From the NCBI GenBank assembly GCA_026708085.1, contig JAPOVP010000035.1:1-64000 (forward strand): 64,000 nt of DNA, written 5' to 3'. Positions 10,263-20,339 of this stretch are shown here, in pieces. A program made the position numbers and the translations under genes. The stretch is from Caldilineaceae bacterium (GTDB lineage Bacteria > Chloroflexota > Anaerolineae > Caldilineales > Caldilineaceae). A model generated the notes under the pieces. The model saw only the letters and a program-made list of their open reading frames with translations, ran no database searches and had not been told where the DNA came from. Every line of letters starts with the position of its first letter. The first letter of the stretch is position 1.

Positions 10263-11288
10263 TCAATTTTGGTAAGCGTCAATCCCTTCATGCAGGAAAC
10301 AGGCCACAAAGTGATTCGGCTCGACTTCACGGAGTCGCGGCGTAGTCAATTCACAGCGGCCGGCCATGAAGGAAGCGCAGCGGGGGTGAAAGGAACATCC
10401 GCTTGGCGCATCGACGGGGCTGGGCGGTTCGCCAGGAAGGCTGGGCCGCTGGTGCAGCCGGTTGGCCGGGTCCGGTTCCGGCACGGCGGCGATGAGAGCC
10501 TGAGTATAAGGGTGCATAGGATTGCGCACCACATCTGCCGCCTCTCCCATCTCGACGACGCAGCCCAAATACATGACGACGATCCGCTGGGCAAAATGGC
10601 GGGCCGTGGCGATATCGTGGGTGATGTACAGGAAAGCGATGTTGAACCGCTTCTGCAACTCGCGCAGCAGCGCCAGTAACTCTGCCCGGCTGGAGGCGTC
10701 AACCATTGAGACCGGTTCGTCGGCGACGATGAACTGGGGCTGCAGGACGAGCGCGCGTGCGATGCTCAGCCGCTGTCGTTGACCACCGGACAGCAGGTCG
10801 GGGTACTTGCCTGCGATCTCCTGGGCCGGGCGCAGCCGTACATCGTGCAGGGCTTGAAACACTCGCTCTCGTCGCTCGCTGTCGCTGCCGATGCCGTGAA
10901 TCACCAGGGGTTCGGCCACGCTCTCATAAGCCGTCATATACGGATCTATACTTGCGAACGGATCCTGAAAGATGGCGGCAGCCCGGCGGCGGAACGCTTT
11001 TTGTTCCTTCTGCGATAAGGCGCTTATTGCCGTATTGTCAAAGCTGACATGGCCTTCCGTAACCCTGATCAGGCCCAACGCCGCCCGTCCCAAGGTGGTC
11101 TTGCCGCTGCCGGACTCGCCTACGACAGCGACGACCTCGCCTGCCCCGATGTCCAGCGTCACGCCGTCCACAGCATGGACCGACTCGCTGCCAAAGAGAC
11201 CTTTGCGAACACTGAAATGCACTTTGACATCGTGGAGTTGGACAAGCGGCTGGGACGAAGGCCTTTGGGGAAAGGATTCCATTGCCAT
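10263..11288 (-). CDS. Oligopeptide ABC transporter ATP-binding protein (DppF/OppF-like)
   Basis: Trimmed to MAMESFPQRPSSQPLVQLHDV...; GESGSGKTTLGRA, LSGGQRQRLSIARAL, IVADEPVSMVDAS, CSFHPRCA. Confidence 0.92.
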   Translation of the reverse strand: MAMESFPQRPSSQPLVQLHDVKVHFSVRKGLFGSESVHAVDGVTLDIGAGEVVAVVGESGSGKTTLGRAALGLIRVTEGHVSFDNTAISALSQKEQKAFRRRAAAIFQDPFASIDPYMTAYESVAEPLVIHGIGSDSERRERVFQALHDVRLRPAQEIAGKYPDLLSGGQRQRLSIARALVLQPQFIVADEPVSMVDASSRAELLALLRELQKRFNIAFLYITHDIATARHFAQRIVVMYLGCVVEMGEAADVVRNPMHPYTQALIAAVPEPDPANRLHQRPSLPGEPPSPVDAPSGCSFHPRCASFMAGRCELTTPRLREVEPNHFVACFLHEGIDAYQN

Positions 11289-11492
11289 ATTCAACAGAAA
11301 TATTCGCCATGATGCGACATGTCCTTGAGTATACTCATCCGCTGTCAAGTGCGCAAAGATACGGGCAGCATCCGGCCTGCAAGACGCCTTGTCCTGTCGA
11401 AAGTCGATGAGTGAGTGAAGAGGAGTAGGGAGCGAGAACAGGTTCTCATTGCTCACGTTTTCGTATCCCCTCCTCAGATGGGAGGATCCCCG

Positions 11493-13733
11493 ATGAATGA
11501 CCATGATCGAATGCCGCGATACACGATGGTTCTCTTGCTGTTGGCCGTGCTTGCCCTCATTCTGGCAGCCTGCCAAGCGCCGGCCAGTCAACCCAGGACA
11601 GCAACGCGAACAGCGCCTGCGGCTTCGACGCCCACACATACGCCGACGCCAATCGTCATTCCCTCGCCATCGCCGGGGCCGACGCCTACTGCTACGCCCG
11701 AGCCGCTGGCCGAGCCTGATAGAGACCTGGCGGAATCACTGAGCGCCAAGGGGAAGTCGCTGTTTGGCACCAGCGACCTGAGCGGCGCCGAAGCGGCCTA
11801 TATCGATGCGATTGCCGCCGACCCCAGTTATCTCCCCGCGCATCTGGGCCTGACCGATGTCTACCTCTACCAGTCGCAGTACTGGCAGCAGGCGCTGCAA
11901 TCGGCCGAGAACGCGACGTCACTGGCGCCGGAGGACAGCACCGCCATCGCATACCTGGCGTGGGCAAAACAGGGGGCCCACCATTTTGACGAGGCGAAGG
12001 AGTTGGGTCTGCGAGCGGTGGAGTTGGACGACGAAAACCCGACCGCACACACGGCTCTGGCCGACATCCTTGTCAGCATGTATGAGGTCGACAGAGCCTA
12101 TGAACACGCCCAGACCGCGGTGCGTCTGAATCCGGATTCGGCGGCAGGATGGGCGACGCTGGGATCGATCGCGTTCCAGATGCACGATTGGGACAGAGCG
12201 GGAGAGGCGTACGAACGCGCACTGAAACTGGAGCCGGATTTCTTTGCCTGGCATATAATCAACGCCCGCCATGAGTTTAATGTGTATGGCGATATCTATG
12301 CGGCGCGGTCGATTGCGAAACGCGCGATTGAGCTTGTGGCGAACCATGCCTCGACTCTCTTCTTTGAGGCCGACATGGCGGCAGAGGAAGGCGACTGGGA
12401 GACGAGTGAGGCGAAGTGTATGCAGACGATCGCGCTGGACCAGCCGCATACGCCGTTCCCGGATGCGTACAGCTGCATGGCGCTGATGTTGCTGCAGCAG
12501 GAACGGAATGCGGAGACGGCGGCGTATCAGACGCTGGCTGAGGAGCGGGCTACGGTGCACCGGCGGGACGTGACTCTGATCCGGATGCGGCTGCTCAACG
12601 ATAAGGAACTTTGCTCCGATTCGCGGGCACTGGCCGAGGACTGGCTGGAAGCGCGGCCCTACAGCATTTCGGCGATGCGGATGGTGGGCGTGAGCTATCT
12701 CTGTGAGAGAGATTTCACCACGGCCGCTACTTATTTCCGAAAGACGCTTGACGCGCTGCCGCAATCGGTGAGCGATGCGCGGCTGCTGGCAATCGCCTAT
12801 GCCCGCGATGGAAAGGCGCTGGAGGCGCGGGCGGCGTTAAATGAAGTCCGCGCCATCTCAATCGATGATCCACTCTATTACCAGGCCCTGTATGAGACAC
12901 ATCTGATGCTGGGCGAGGTGGAAGAGGCGGTGCTCGCGGCCCAGCGGTGGGATGTGCTGCGGCCGGAGAGCCTGGATGCGCGCGAGAGTCTGGCCTTTGT
13001 GCAGCTGTACGAGGGCAATGTAGAGGCGGCGCAGAGTATTGCCCTGGACGCGTTGGAACGCGGCGCACGCACGTCGACGGTGCTAGCCGTTCTGGGCGAG
13101 ACCTACACGCGCATGGGTGAATTCGATAAAGCGCAGCCGCTGTTGGAAGAGGCAATTGAACTGAACAGCGACCACATCGTGGCGCGTCAGGCGCTGGCGC
13201 TGCTGTTCCTGGCGCAGGTGCGATGTCAGGAGGCGGAACCACACCTGAACTGGCTGATCGGCGAGGCCGACGATGAGGAAGAGAAGGAAGACCTGGCGGG
13301 CGTGCTGGAGCGTTGCCGGGATAGAGCGGCGCAACCTACGCCGGACCCATCGATGCAGCTTGAAAACGATGAGGCCATTTCCACCGCTGTGGCGATACTG
13401 CAGGAGGCGGACGTAGAGATCCGCTATCTCGACGTGGAGGAGAATGAAGAGGGGCAGCGGACGCTGGTCGTGGCCTACGCCGTCGATTTAGCGGTTGACG
13501 GGGAGGAGTACGCCGACCTGGAGCGTCAACTGATCTTTGAACTGTCCCGTATCCTGCCCCGCATGACCTCCGAACCGGACGGCCTTGTGGTCGTCGCCGG
13601 CACCTTCAACAGGACAACTTCCGCAACCCTGGTGGCAACGAGGGCGGCGGAGGTGTGGCTCCAGGGACAGTTGACCGACGAGGAATTTGAAAACACCTGG
13701 CGACGCCAGGTGGTAGAAGCCTCTGACGAGTAG
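11493..13733 (+). CDS. TPR-repeat lipoprotein
   Basis: Trimmed start MNDHDRMPRYTMVLLLLAVLALILAACQ (lipobox LAAC) followed by many TPR-like helical repeats. Confidence 0.82.
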   Translation: MNDHDRMPRYTMVLLLLAVLALILAACQAPASQPRTATRTAPAASTPTHTPTPIVIPSPSPGPTPTATPEPLAEPDRDLAESLSAKGKSLFGTSDLSGAEAAYIDAIAADPSYLPAHLGLTDVYLYQSQYWQQALQSAENATSLAPEDSTAIAYLAWAKQGAHHFDEAKELGLRAVELDDENPTAHTALADILVSMYEVDRAYEHAQTAVRLNPDSAAGWATLGSIAFQMHDWDRAGEAYERALKLEPDFFAWHIINARHEFNVYGDIYAARSIAKRAIELVANHASTLFFEADMAAEEGDWETSEAKCMQTIALDQPHTPFPDAYSCMALMLLQQERNAETAAYQTLAEERATVHRRDVTLIRMRLLNDKELCSDSRALAEDWLEARPYSISAMRMVGVSYLCERDFTTAATYFRKTLDALPQSVSDARLLAIAYARDGKALEARAALNEVRAISIDDPLYYQALYETHLMLGEVEEAVLAAQRWDVLRPESLDARESLAFVQLYEGNVEAAQSIALDALERGARTSTVLAVLGETYTRMGEFDKAQPLLEEAIELNSDHIVARQALALLFLAQVRCQEAEPHLNWLIGEADDEEEKEDLAGVLERCRDRAAQPTPDPSMQLENDEAISTAVAILQEADVEIRYLDVEENEEGQRTLVVAYAVDLAVDGEEYADLERQLIFELSRILPRMTSEPDGLVVVAGTFNRTTSATLVATRAAEVWLQGQLTDEEFENTWRRQVVEASDE

Positions 13734-13738
13734 TTTCA

Positions 13739-13780
13739 ATGGCTGGTTGCCGGCGGGCGTAGCCGCGGGCGACCAGCCAT
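13739..13780. terminator. Hairpin between convergent genes (candidate bidirectional terminator)
   Basis: atggctggt ... accagccat perfect 9-bp stem between the TPR gene (+) and DHDPS-like gene (-). Confidence 0.55.
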
Positions 13781-13816
13781 CAATCACTCCTTCAAAGCAG
13801 TTACTGACTACCCCAG

Positions 13817-14710
13817 TTATTGACCACAGCAATCGAGACCGAGGGCTACGACCTTGTCGGCCAGTTTGGCGTGCTCCTCGGCGGTGAGGGACTCGCCGGG
13901 CGGGCGCGGGTCGCCGCAGTCGATGCCGAGGCGTTGACCGAGTACGGCCTTGATGGCGCCGTGGAACTTGAAGGGCACGCTCAGCGCTTCGGCGGCGGAG
14001 GATGCCTTCTCCTGGGCCTTGCTGGCTGCCGGGATGTCGCCGGCCTCGTAGGCGCGCCAGATGGCGACCCAGAGTTCGGGGGCCATGTTGGGCGGGCCGT
14101 CAACGCAGCCGGTGGCGCCGATCAGTAGCGCGGGCAGGAAGAGGCGAGAGTTCCCGATCAGACAGGAGAGACCCATTTCGGCAAAGGTCTTGACGTAGGG
14201 GATGTAGGGCGCGGAATGTTTGAGCCCGGCCAGTTGGGGGACGCGCTCCTGGATCTTGGCCATGAGATCCGGCGTGATTTCGACTCCGGTGGCCCCGGGG
14301 AGGTTATAGACAAAGAACGGGAGGTCGGCGGCGGCCGCGACGATGCGATAGTGTTCGACGATGCCCCTGTCACTCTGGCCATAGAAGAAGGGCGGGACAC
14401 AGCAGATGGCTTCGCAACCGGCCTTGGCCGCGTGTTCGGCGAGGCGGGCGGAGCGGGCGGTGGTGGGGGCGCCGACGTGCATGATGTTGGCAATGCGCCC
14501 CTGATTCTGGTCGGAGGCAATCTCGGCGATGCGGCAGTTTTCGGCGTCGTCCAGGAGGACGCTTTCCCCCGTGCCGCCGGCCACCCAGAAACCGTGTACG
14601 CCGGCCTGGATGTTGAACTCCATTACTTGGCGAAAGGCGTCCTCGTTGAGGCGACCCTCAGCGGTCATAGGCGTGATGATAGCCGGGAAAATCCCATTGA
14701 AGCTTTTCAT
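13817..14710 (-). CDS. Dihydrodipicolinate synthase family protein (DapA/NanA superfamily)
   Basis: FPAIITPMTAEGRLNEDAF N-terminus; GGTGESVLLD; FVYNLPGATGVEI; LAGLKHS Schiff-base lysine region. Confidence 0.9.
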   Translation of the reverse strand: MKSFNGIFPAIITPMTAEGRLNEDAFRQVMEFNIQAGVHGFWVAGGTGESVLLDDAENCRIAEIASDQNQGRIANIMHVGAPTTARSARLAEHAAKAGCEAICCVPPFFYGQSDRGIVEHYRIVAAAADLPFFVYNLPGATGVEITPDLMAKIQERVPQLAGLKHSAPYIPYVKTFAEMGLSCLIGNSRLFLPALLIGATGCVDGPPNMAPELWVAIWRAYEAGDIPAASKAQEKASSAAEALSVPFKFHGAIKAVLGQRLGIDCGDPRPPGESLTAEEHAKLADKVVALGLDCCGQ

Positions 14711-14865
14711 GTGACACTCTCTTGTGGCTGTGACGGAGTCTTTGAGCCGTCATTATCGCACGGATGGGTGCAGGTGTCGACAGCGCAGAAATGTGCCCGG
14801 GGGTGATTGACGGCGGGGCGGAGGATGGGGGAGCTGCGGCGGGGAGAACGTTGACCTGCTGGCGC

Positions 14866-15993
14866 TTATGGCTTTTCCTTCAACCGCACGTCCCGCAGCC
14901 GGTCGGCGTCAATCTCTACCTGGGCCAGCCCACTCACGTCCAGGTAGCCGTCGCGAAGCGTGAGCGGCCGGGTCAGCAGGTCCTCCTGCAGCTTGAGGAA
15001 AAAGCTCAACTCGCACGGAAGGTCGATCCCGGGCCTGGCGGCAAAGTACGCGGCGAGCACCGTCCCCCAACCGGTGCTGGCCTGGGAACCGACCATCACC
15101 GCCTTGCCGCCAACCAGGGCCTGATTCAGCATCTGCGCCGATTCGGTAAATCCCGTGCGCGCCGTCTTGATGTTGAGGATGTGAAAGGTGTCCATGCTCA
15201 ACTCCCGGCGCAGGTCGCGGGCGCTGAACACGCTGTCGTCGGCGATGAGTTGGGGGAGGGCAGAGTCGCCGGCGCGCGCGCAGGCTTTGCGCATCGCGGC
15301 GCGGGCCAGAATCAGCTCCACCGGCAACGGTTCCTCGCAGTAAAGTACGTTGAACTCGGCCATCTTTTCCAGACGCTGGCGCACGTTTTGCGGCTGGAAG
15401 CACTCATTGGCGTCAACGTACAGATCGACCTGCTCCCCGAACTGCTCCCGCAGGAGGCGCAGTCGTTGTAGATCCGTGCTCCAATCCTGGCCGACCTTTA
15501 CCTTCAGTACGCGCACGCCCTGCGCCACTATCCGCTTGGCCTCAGCCAGGCTGTCATCGATTTCGCCCAAGCCCAGAATATAACTCACCCGCACCTGAGC
15601 GCTGCTGGCGCCCAGGTGGTCGTAGAGAGTACGGTTGCGGCTGCTGGCAAGAGCATGGTGGAGGGCCATATCGAGGGCGCCGCGGGCGGTCTGGTTGTTC
15701 TTGACGGTCTGCAGGCTTGCGTAGAGCTTCGACAGTGTGGAGTCGTCAAGCATCTCGCCCTCGAGGCGGGGCGCCAGCTCCTGGCGAACGACGCTGCAGA
15801 TGCTGGACACGGTCTCCCCGTAGATCGTGGGACGGGGCGGCGCTTCGCCCCAGCCAACGGCCCCGTCGCTCAGCCGTACCTGGATCAGGACGTGATAGGC
15901 CTCCTGCATTTCGCTGGCCGCGCCCCAGCGCAGCGGTTCCCGCAGCGGAAGGCAGAATGGGATCGGTTCGATGGCTTCGATGGTGGTAGGCAT
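14866..15993 (-). CDS. Mandelate racemase/muconate lactonizing enzyme family protein (enolase superfamily)
   Basis: VLKVKVGQDW, DLYVDANECF, YCEEPLPVE, LIADDSV metal-site pattern. Confidence 0.88.
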   Translation of the reverse strand: MPTTIEAIEPIPFCLPLREPLRWGAASEMQEAYHVLIQVRLSDGAVGWGEAPPRPTIYGETVSSICSVVRQELAPRLEGEMLDDSTLSKLYASLQTVKNNQTARGALDMALHHALASSRNRTLYDHLGASSAQVRVSYILGLGEIDDSLAEAKRIVAQGVRVLKVKVGQDWSTDLQRLRLLREQFGEQVDLYVDANECFQPQNVRQRLEKMAEFNVLYCEEPLPVELILARAAMRKACARAGDSALPQLIADDSVFSARDLRRELSMDTFHILNIKTARTGFTESAQMLNQALVGGKAVMVGSQASTGWGTVLAAYFAARPGIDLPCELSFFLKLQEDLLTRPLTLRDGYLDVSGLAQVEIDADRLRDVRLKEKP

Positions 15994-16007
15994 GGATAGT
16001 CCGGCGG

Positions 16008-16817
16008 TCAGCTGGCCGCGAGCCGCTCCAGTTTGGCGGCCACCTCGGCGGGGGCGTGGGCGGTCGTATCGACGACGACGATGCGCTCGGGGGCGGCGGC
16101 GCGTAGGATTTCAACGGCGGCGTGTGGATCGTAGTTGCGGCGCTCAGCCGCGACGATGGCGACCTTGGCCGCGAGTTCGGCGCCGTCCACTTCGCCCCGA
16201 CTTACCAGCGCAGACAGGTGGTGCTGCTCCTCGCGTGTAAAGAGGTCGCGCCCCTCGGCCATCTCCTCCCAGCAGAAACGGCCGGCGGTGTCTCCGCCCA
16301 CCTGATCGAAGGCATCCTGCCGCTGCACCAGCCTCTCCACCCGCACTACATCCGGCGCGTTGAGGACGGCAAAGCGGGCCAGAGGGAGGCTCTGCGCGGC
16401 AAAGGTGACTTCGTCCGCGCCCCGCAATCCGTCGAAAACGTTCAGGGCGCCGCTGCCGGACGCTGTCGCCTGCTTTTGCAGCACCAGCCTGCTGAACGCG
16501 TGCGCCAGCCCACCGGGATGCCGCTTGCGGTAGCGCCCCGTGTAGTCGAAGCGCCGCCGCCGGTCCGTCACAGCGGTGGCTAGATCCCCGTCCCAACCCT
16601 GAACCGTGGGGATGACCAGCAGGTCGGCCAGCTTGCGTCTGTTGGGCAGGAGCGAGATTCCGCTGATGCGTGTACGGAGGGCATCGACAGTTGTGCTTTT
16701 GCCGACACCGGTCACGCCGACGAGAATCAGCACCGGTATGTCGACGATGGCGACCCAGCCGGCTGGCGGGCGGCCAACGCCGAGACCATCTGCCAGCAGT
16801 TCAAATTCAGCGTTCAT
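16008..16817 (-). CDS. P-loop ATPase/kinase-like protein
   Basis: Walker A GVTGVGKSTTVDALR; start trimmed to MNAEFELLADGL. Confidence 0.6.
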   Translation of the reverse strand: MNAEFELLADGLGVGRPPAGWVAIVDIPVLILVGVTGVGKSTTVDALRTRISGISLLPNRRKLADLLVIPTVQGWDGDLATAVTDRRRRFDYTGRYRKRHPGGLAHAFSRLVLQKQATASGSGALNVFDGLRGADEVTFAAQSLPLARFAVLNAPDVVRVERLVQRQDAFDQVGGDTAGRFCWEEMAEGRDLFTREEQHHLSALVSRGEVDGAELAAKVAIVAAERRNYDPHAAVEILRAAAPERIVVVDTTAHAPAEVAAKLERLAAS

Positions 16818-17078
16818 CCGGGTCTCGCGTTCTGGACATACTTTTGGTCGGTCACCGCGATTCGCGCAGCGGTGGCACATAAGGCACCATTATACGCCTC
16901 CTGTAAAGCAGCTGGCAACTGATAGCCGCATTGGGTGCATCGCAGAGTTGGGGTGGGAACAGTCTGGCAGGGAATCCAAGCCAGCTGTGGCTGGAGTCGT
17001 TTACCGGCTCTTGGAGAGACGGAAGGCAAGCGCCAGGCTGGGACTCATCGCGGGGCCCGTAGATTGGATGGTGTGCGA

Positions 17079-17291
17079 GGGCAGGCACAAGGCCTGCCCC
17101 TACAGGAATCCGACGGGACTGGAGGGACCTGGTGCGAAGAAACTCGCTCGATTGGGCACTTGTCGCGAATGAAGACACCAGGTCGACGAGGCATGTTGTA
17201 GGAGGGGGGGCGTTGCGGGGGCGGAGCCCCCGCACAAGGGAGGCCGCTTGCGGCCGACCGCCCGGAACTGCAGTGGTTAGTGGTCAGAGAC
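17079..17291. repeat. Dispersed intergenic repeat, copy 1
   Basis: gggcaggcacaaggcctgcccctacagg hairpin plus acaccaggtcgacgaggcatgttgtagg...tgcgggggcggagcccccgcacaaggg...ctgcagtggttagtggtcagagac, matching ~47385-47717. Confidence 0.85.
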
Positions 17292-17525
17292 GGGGCTACC
17301 TCTGACTCATAGTTGAGCGCGAGATGGGTATGGCGCCGGTGCTAGCGGAGGCATGGGAAAATTCGCCCCCATTTTGGAAGGCACCCGCCGCATTGGACAG
17401 TGGCGAATGGCCTTTACCGAACATCCAATCCGACGCCCTGTATCCCGGCTGTGTGCTATAATATGTGTTCAGTATTCAGCGAAAGGTTCCTCCGGCGATT
17501 CGACTTGCCCCACAAAAGAAATGGT

Positions 17526-19709
17526 ATGAAATCTCAATTGTCTTCGCGGTGGCCGCTGATCATCCGAATACTGCTGGTGAGCGCGCTGTGCCTGGCTGCC
17601 AGTCCGGCGGCGGCTGCGCCCGCGCCCTCTGAATTGCCGGAGGAATTAACACCGATCTACCTCATACAGGGCGACGGGACGAGTACGCCCTTGTCGCAGA
17701 AACGCGTCTCAACATACGGCCTGGTGAGCGGTGTGCAGTCGAACGGATTTTACCTGCAGGACCCGACCGGGGACGGTATCCCGCAGACCAGCGACGGCAT
17801 CTTCGTCTACACCTCCTCTGCTCCCAAGGTAAATGCAGGCGACTGCATCCTCGTGGGCGGCGCCGAAGCGACCGAATACTACGAAAAGACAGAGCTGACC
17901 ACGCCGCGCTCGCTGAAGACGCTATCCATGGATTTATGCGGCGATGGCTCTTTGCCGGCGGCGTGGGCGCCCCTGCCCACACCCAATGTCGAGCCGGAGT
18001 CATTGCTGGAGCGGTTCGAAGGCATGCTCGTCGCATTCGAAGAGCTGCAGGGCATTGTCCAGGGGCCGACCAAGCGGTTCAGCAACGGCAACGTTGAGAT
18101 TGCGCTCATCGCCGAACAGGCCCTGCCTTTCGTGCAAGGTGGGCGGGTCTTCCAATCCAACCTCGCCGATGCCGCCGGGCTGATCTTTCTGGGCAACGGG
18201 CTGGGCGCGGAGCTGCCGGCGGCAGCCTGGGGGGACCGCGTGCGGGTACGCGCGGCCGAGCCGGGGACGCCGGTGCTGGCGGTTATCGATTACAGTTTCG
18301 GGAAATATCTGCTGTTACTGCTGCCAGGACAGGAGATCGAGGTTCTCTCCCGGCATGGTTCGAATGACGAGACGGCCCAGCCTGACGCCGGCGCCTTCCG
18401 GGTCTGCTCTTTCAACGTACTGGGGCTGGGTCGGGGTCTGGACCAGTTGCGAAACGAGGCCGATTACGAGGCTGCGCTGCGGCAGCGGGCGGAAGCTATC
18501 GACAGCGGCCTGCACAACTGTGAAATCGTCGGCCTGCAGGAGACCGGCAAGCCGGAGGACGCCGAAAACCTGGCGAGAGTTCTGACCGAAATCAGCGGGC
18601 TGGACTACAGCGCGATCGCATATGCCGGCCCCGGAACCGCCAGTCGCGATTTCCCGCTGACGAACAGCCTGCTTGTACGCGACGACCGGGTGACGGTTCT
18701 CAACGCCCTGAACGAGCAGGCGTGCACACGCTTCAGTTTCAGTGTGCGGCTGGTCCCCGGGCAGTGCCCGGCGCGGCTGCTGCCGCTCTTCAGCCGGCCG
18801 CCGCTGGTCGCGGATCTGCTTGTGAGCGGCCCCTGGGGAGAGGACTACCCGCTGACGGTCGTGGTCAACCACTGGCGCAGCAAGCGCGGCGATGAGTCGG
18901 TGAACGTCGTACACCGGACATTGCAGGCGGAGCACGTGGCCTCAATCGTGCAGGCCCGTCTGGATACAGACCCCGACGCACACGTCGTCGTGCTGGGCGA
19001 CCTGAATGATTTCGAGATGAGCAAGCCGGTGGAGACCCTGCGACATGGCCCAGAGGACGCTGACGGCGCCGCTCGCGAACCGGGGCACGTTCTGCTCTGG
19101 CATGCCTTTGACGCGCTGCCGCCTCAGGACCGTTACACCTATATCTTCAACGGGGGCAGTCAGACGCTGGATCATCTGCTGCTGACCCCAGGCATGATGC
19201 CCGATTTCGGTGGGATGGATATCGCGCATATCAACGCCGACTTTCCCATTGCGCAGCCCGGCGGCACGGAGGGCATTCCCGGCCTCTCCCCCGAATACGG
19301 CTCCAGCGACCACGACCCCCTGGTGTTGACGGTGCGGCCCGGAGGCGGCGCCTGGATCGCCGGCAACGCGCAGATTCCCAACACGCCGGTTGAACTCGCA
19401 GACAGCGGCGGCACAGTGATCGCCCGGACACAGAGCGATGCCCTCGGCGAGTTCCGCTTTTTTGACCTGCGCCCCGGCGCGTACAGTCTTCTTTTTGCCC
19501 TGCCGGAGCAGGTCACGCTGCTGTCGCCGGCCGATGTTTCCGATGGTTCTTCGGTGGCGATCATCCGGGTAGAAGTCGAGCCGGGCCGGGCGACGGTCGT
19601 CGAACTTTCGGCGCGCGATCGGCGCGCCGAAGCCGGCGCCGCCAGCGCGCTTTTCAGCATATACTATGGATCTGAAGCCGCAGGACAGTCAGGCGCTTCG
19701 GATCCCTGA
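17526..19709 (+). CDS. Secreted endonuclease/exonuclease/phosphatase family protein (ExeM-like extracellular nuclease)
   Basis: Signal peptide (MKSQLSSRWPLIIRILLVSALCLAASPAAAA); OB-like N-terminal region; EEP motifs FRVCSFNVLGL, VVLGDLNDFE, SSDHDPLVL; C-terminal SdrD-B/CNA-B-like region. Confidence 0.85.
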   Translation: MKSQLSSRWPLIIRILLVSALCLAASPAAAAPAPSELPEELTPIYLIQGDGTSTPLSQKRVSTYGLVSGVQSNGFYLQDPTGDGIPQTSDGIFVYTSSAPKVNAGDCILVGGAEATEYYEKTELTTPRSLKTLSMDLCGDGSLPAAWAPLPTPNVEPESLLERFEGMLVAFEELQGIVQGPTKRFSNGNVEIALIAEQALPFVQGGRVFQSNLADAAGLIFLGNGLGAELPAAAWGDRVRVRAAEPGTPVLAVIDYSFGKYLLLLLPGQEIEVLSRHGSNDETAQPDAGAFRVCSFNVLGLGRGLDQLRNEADYEAALRQRAEAIDSGLHNCEIVGLQETGKPEDAENLARVLTEISGLDYSAIAYAGPGTASRDFPLTNSLLVRDDRVTVLNALNEQACTRFSFSVRLVPGQCPARLLPLFSRPPLVADLLVSGPWGEDYPLTVVVNHWRSKRGDESVNVVHRTLQAEHVASIVQARLDTDPDAHVVVLGDLNDFEMSKPVETLRHGPEDADGAAREPGHVLLWHAFDALPPQDRYTYIFNGGSQTLDHLLLTPGMMPDFGGMDIAHINADFPIAQPGGTEGIPGLSPEYGSSDHDPLVLTVRPGGGAWIAGNAQIPNTPVELADSGGTVIARTQSDALGEFRFFDLRPGAYSLLFALPEQVTLLSPADVSDGSSVAIIRVEVEPGRATVVELSARDRRAEAGAASALFSIYYGSEAAGQSGASDP

Positions 19710-19817
19710 TGGAAAACTGTTGCGGGCGTACCCGCCTGCAAGCAGTGCGGAGGCTGCCGCCGCCTCCAGCATTCCAGCCCGTTGGCGGCAACCTGATCAC
19801 TTGGCAGCGGGCGAACG

Positions 19818-20339
19818 GTGGAGGCACAGATGGAAAGAGTTTACTTGAATTGGCACGACGTGGAGGAGTTGATCACCAGAGTCGTGATGCAGCTGAATAC
19901 CCCGTATGATGCGCTCCTCCTGATCACGCGCGGGGGAATCGTGCCGGGCGGCATGATTGCCGAGGCGTTGAAGATGAAGGATGTGCTGACCGCGGCGGTC
20001 GTGTTCCAGAGCGGGCCCGGTGTGCGCGCGGAGATGAGCTGGCCCCGCTTCCAGCAGTTTCCCGCAGATGCGCTGCTGCAAGGCAAAAAGATCCTGATTG
20101 TCGATAACATCTGGGACCGGGGGCGCACGATCGTGACCGTAAAGAGCCGTGTGGAGGGAAGCGGCGCCACCGCCGAGACCGCGGTGCTGCATTGGAAGCA
20201 GCGGCAGAATCTCTTCGAGAAAGAGAAGCCGGACTACTACGCAGAACTGACCGAGGACTGGATCTACTATCCCTGGCAGCGCATTGACGATTCGGACGAC
20301 CTGGTATCTCTACGCCGACCCGCGCCGGAGCTTTCCTGA
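19818..20339 (+). CDS. Phosphoribosyltransferase family protein
   Basis: LLLITRGGIVPGGMIAEAL and KKILIVDNIWDRGRT PRPP-binding-like motif. Confidence 0.8.
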   Translation: MEAQMERVYLNWHDVEELITRVVMQLNTPYDALLLITRGGIVPGGMIAEALKMKDVLTAAVVFQSGPGVRAEMSWPRFQQFPADALLQGKKILIVDNIWDRGRTIVTVKSRVEGSGATAETAVLHWKQRQNLFEKEKPDYYAELTEDWIYYPWQRIDDSDDLVSLRRPAPELS

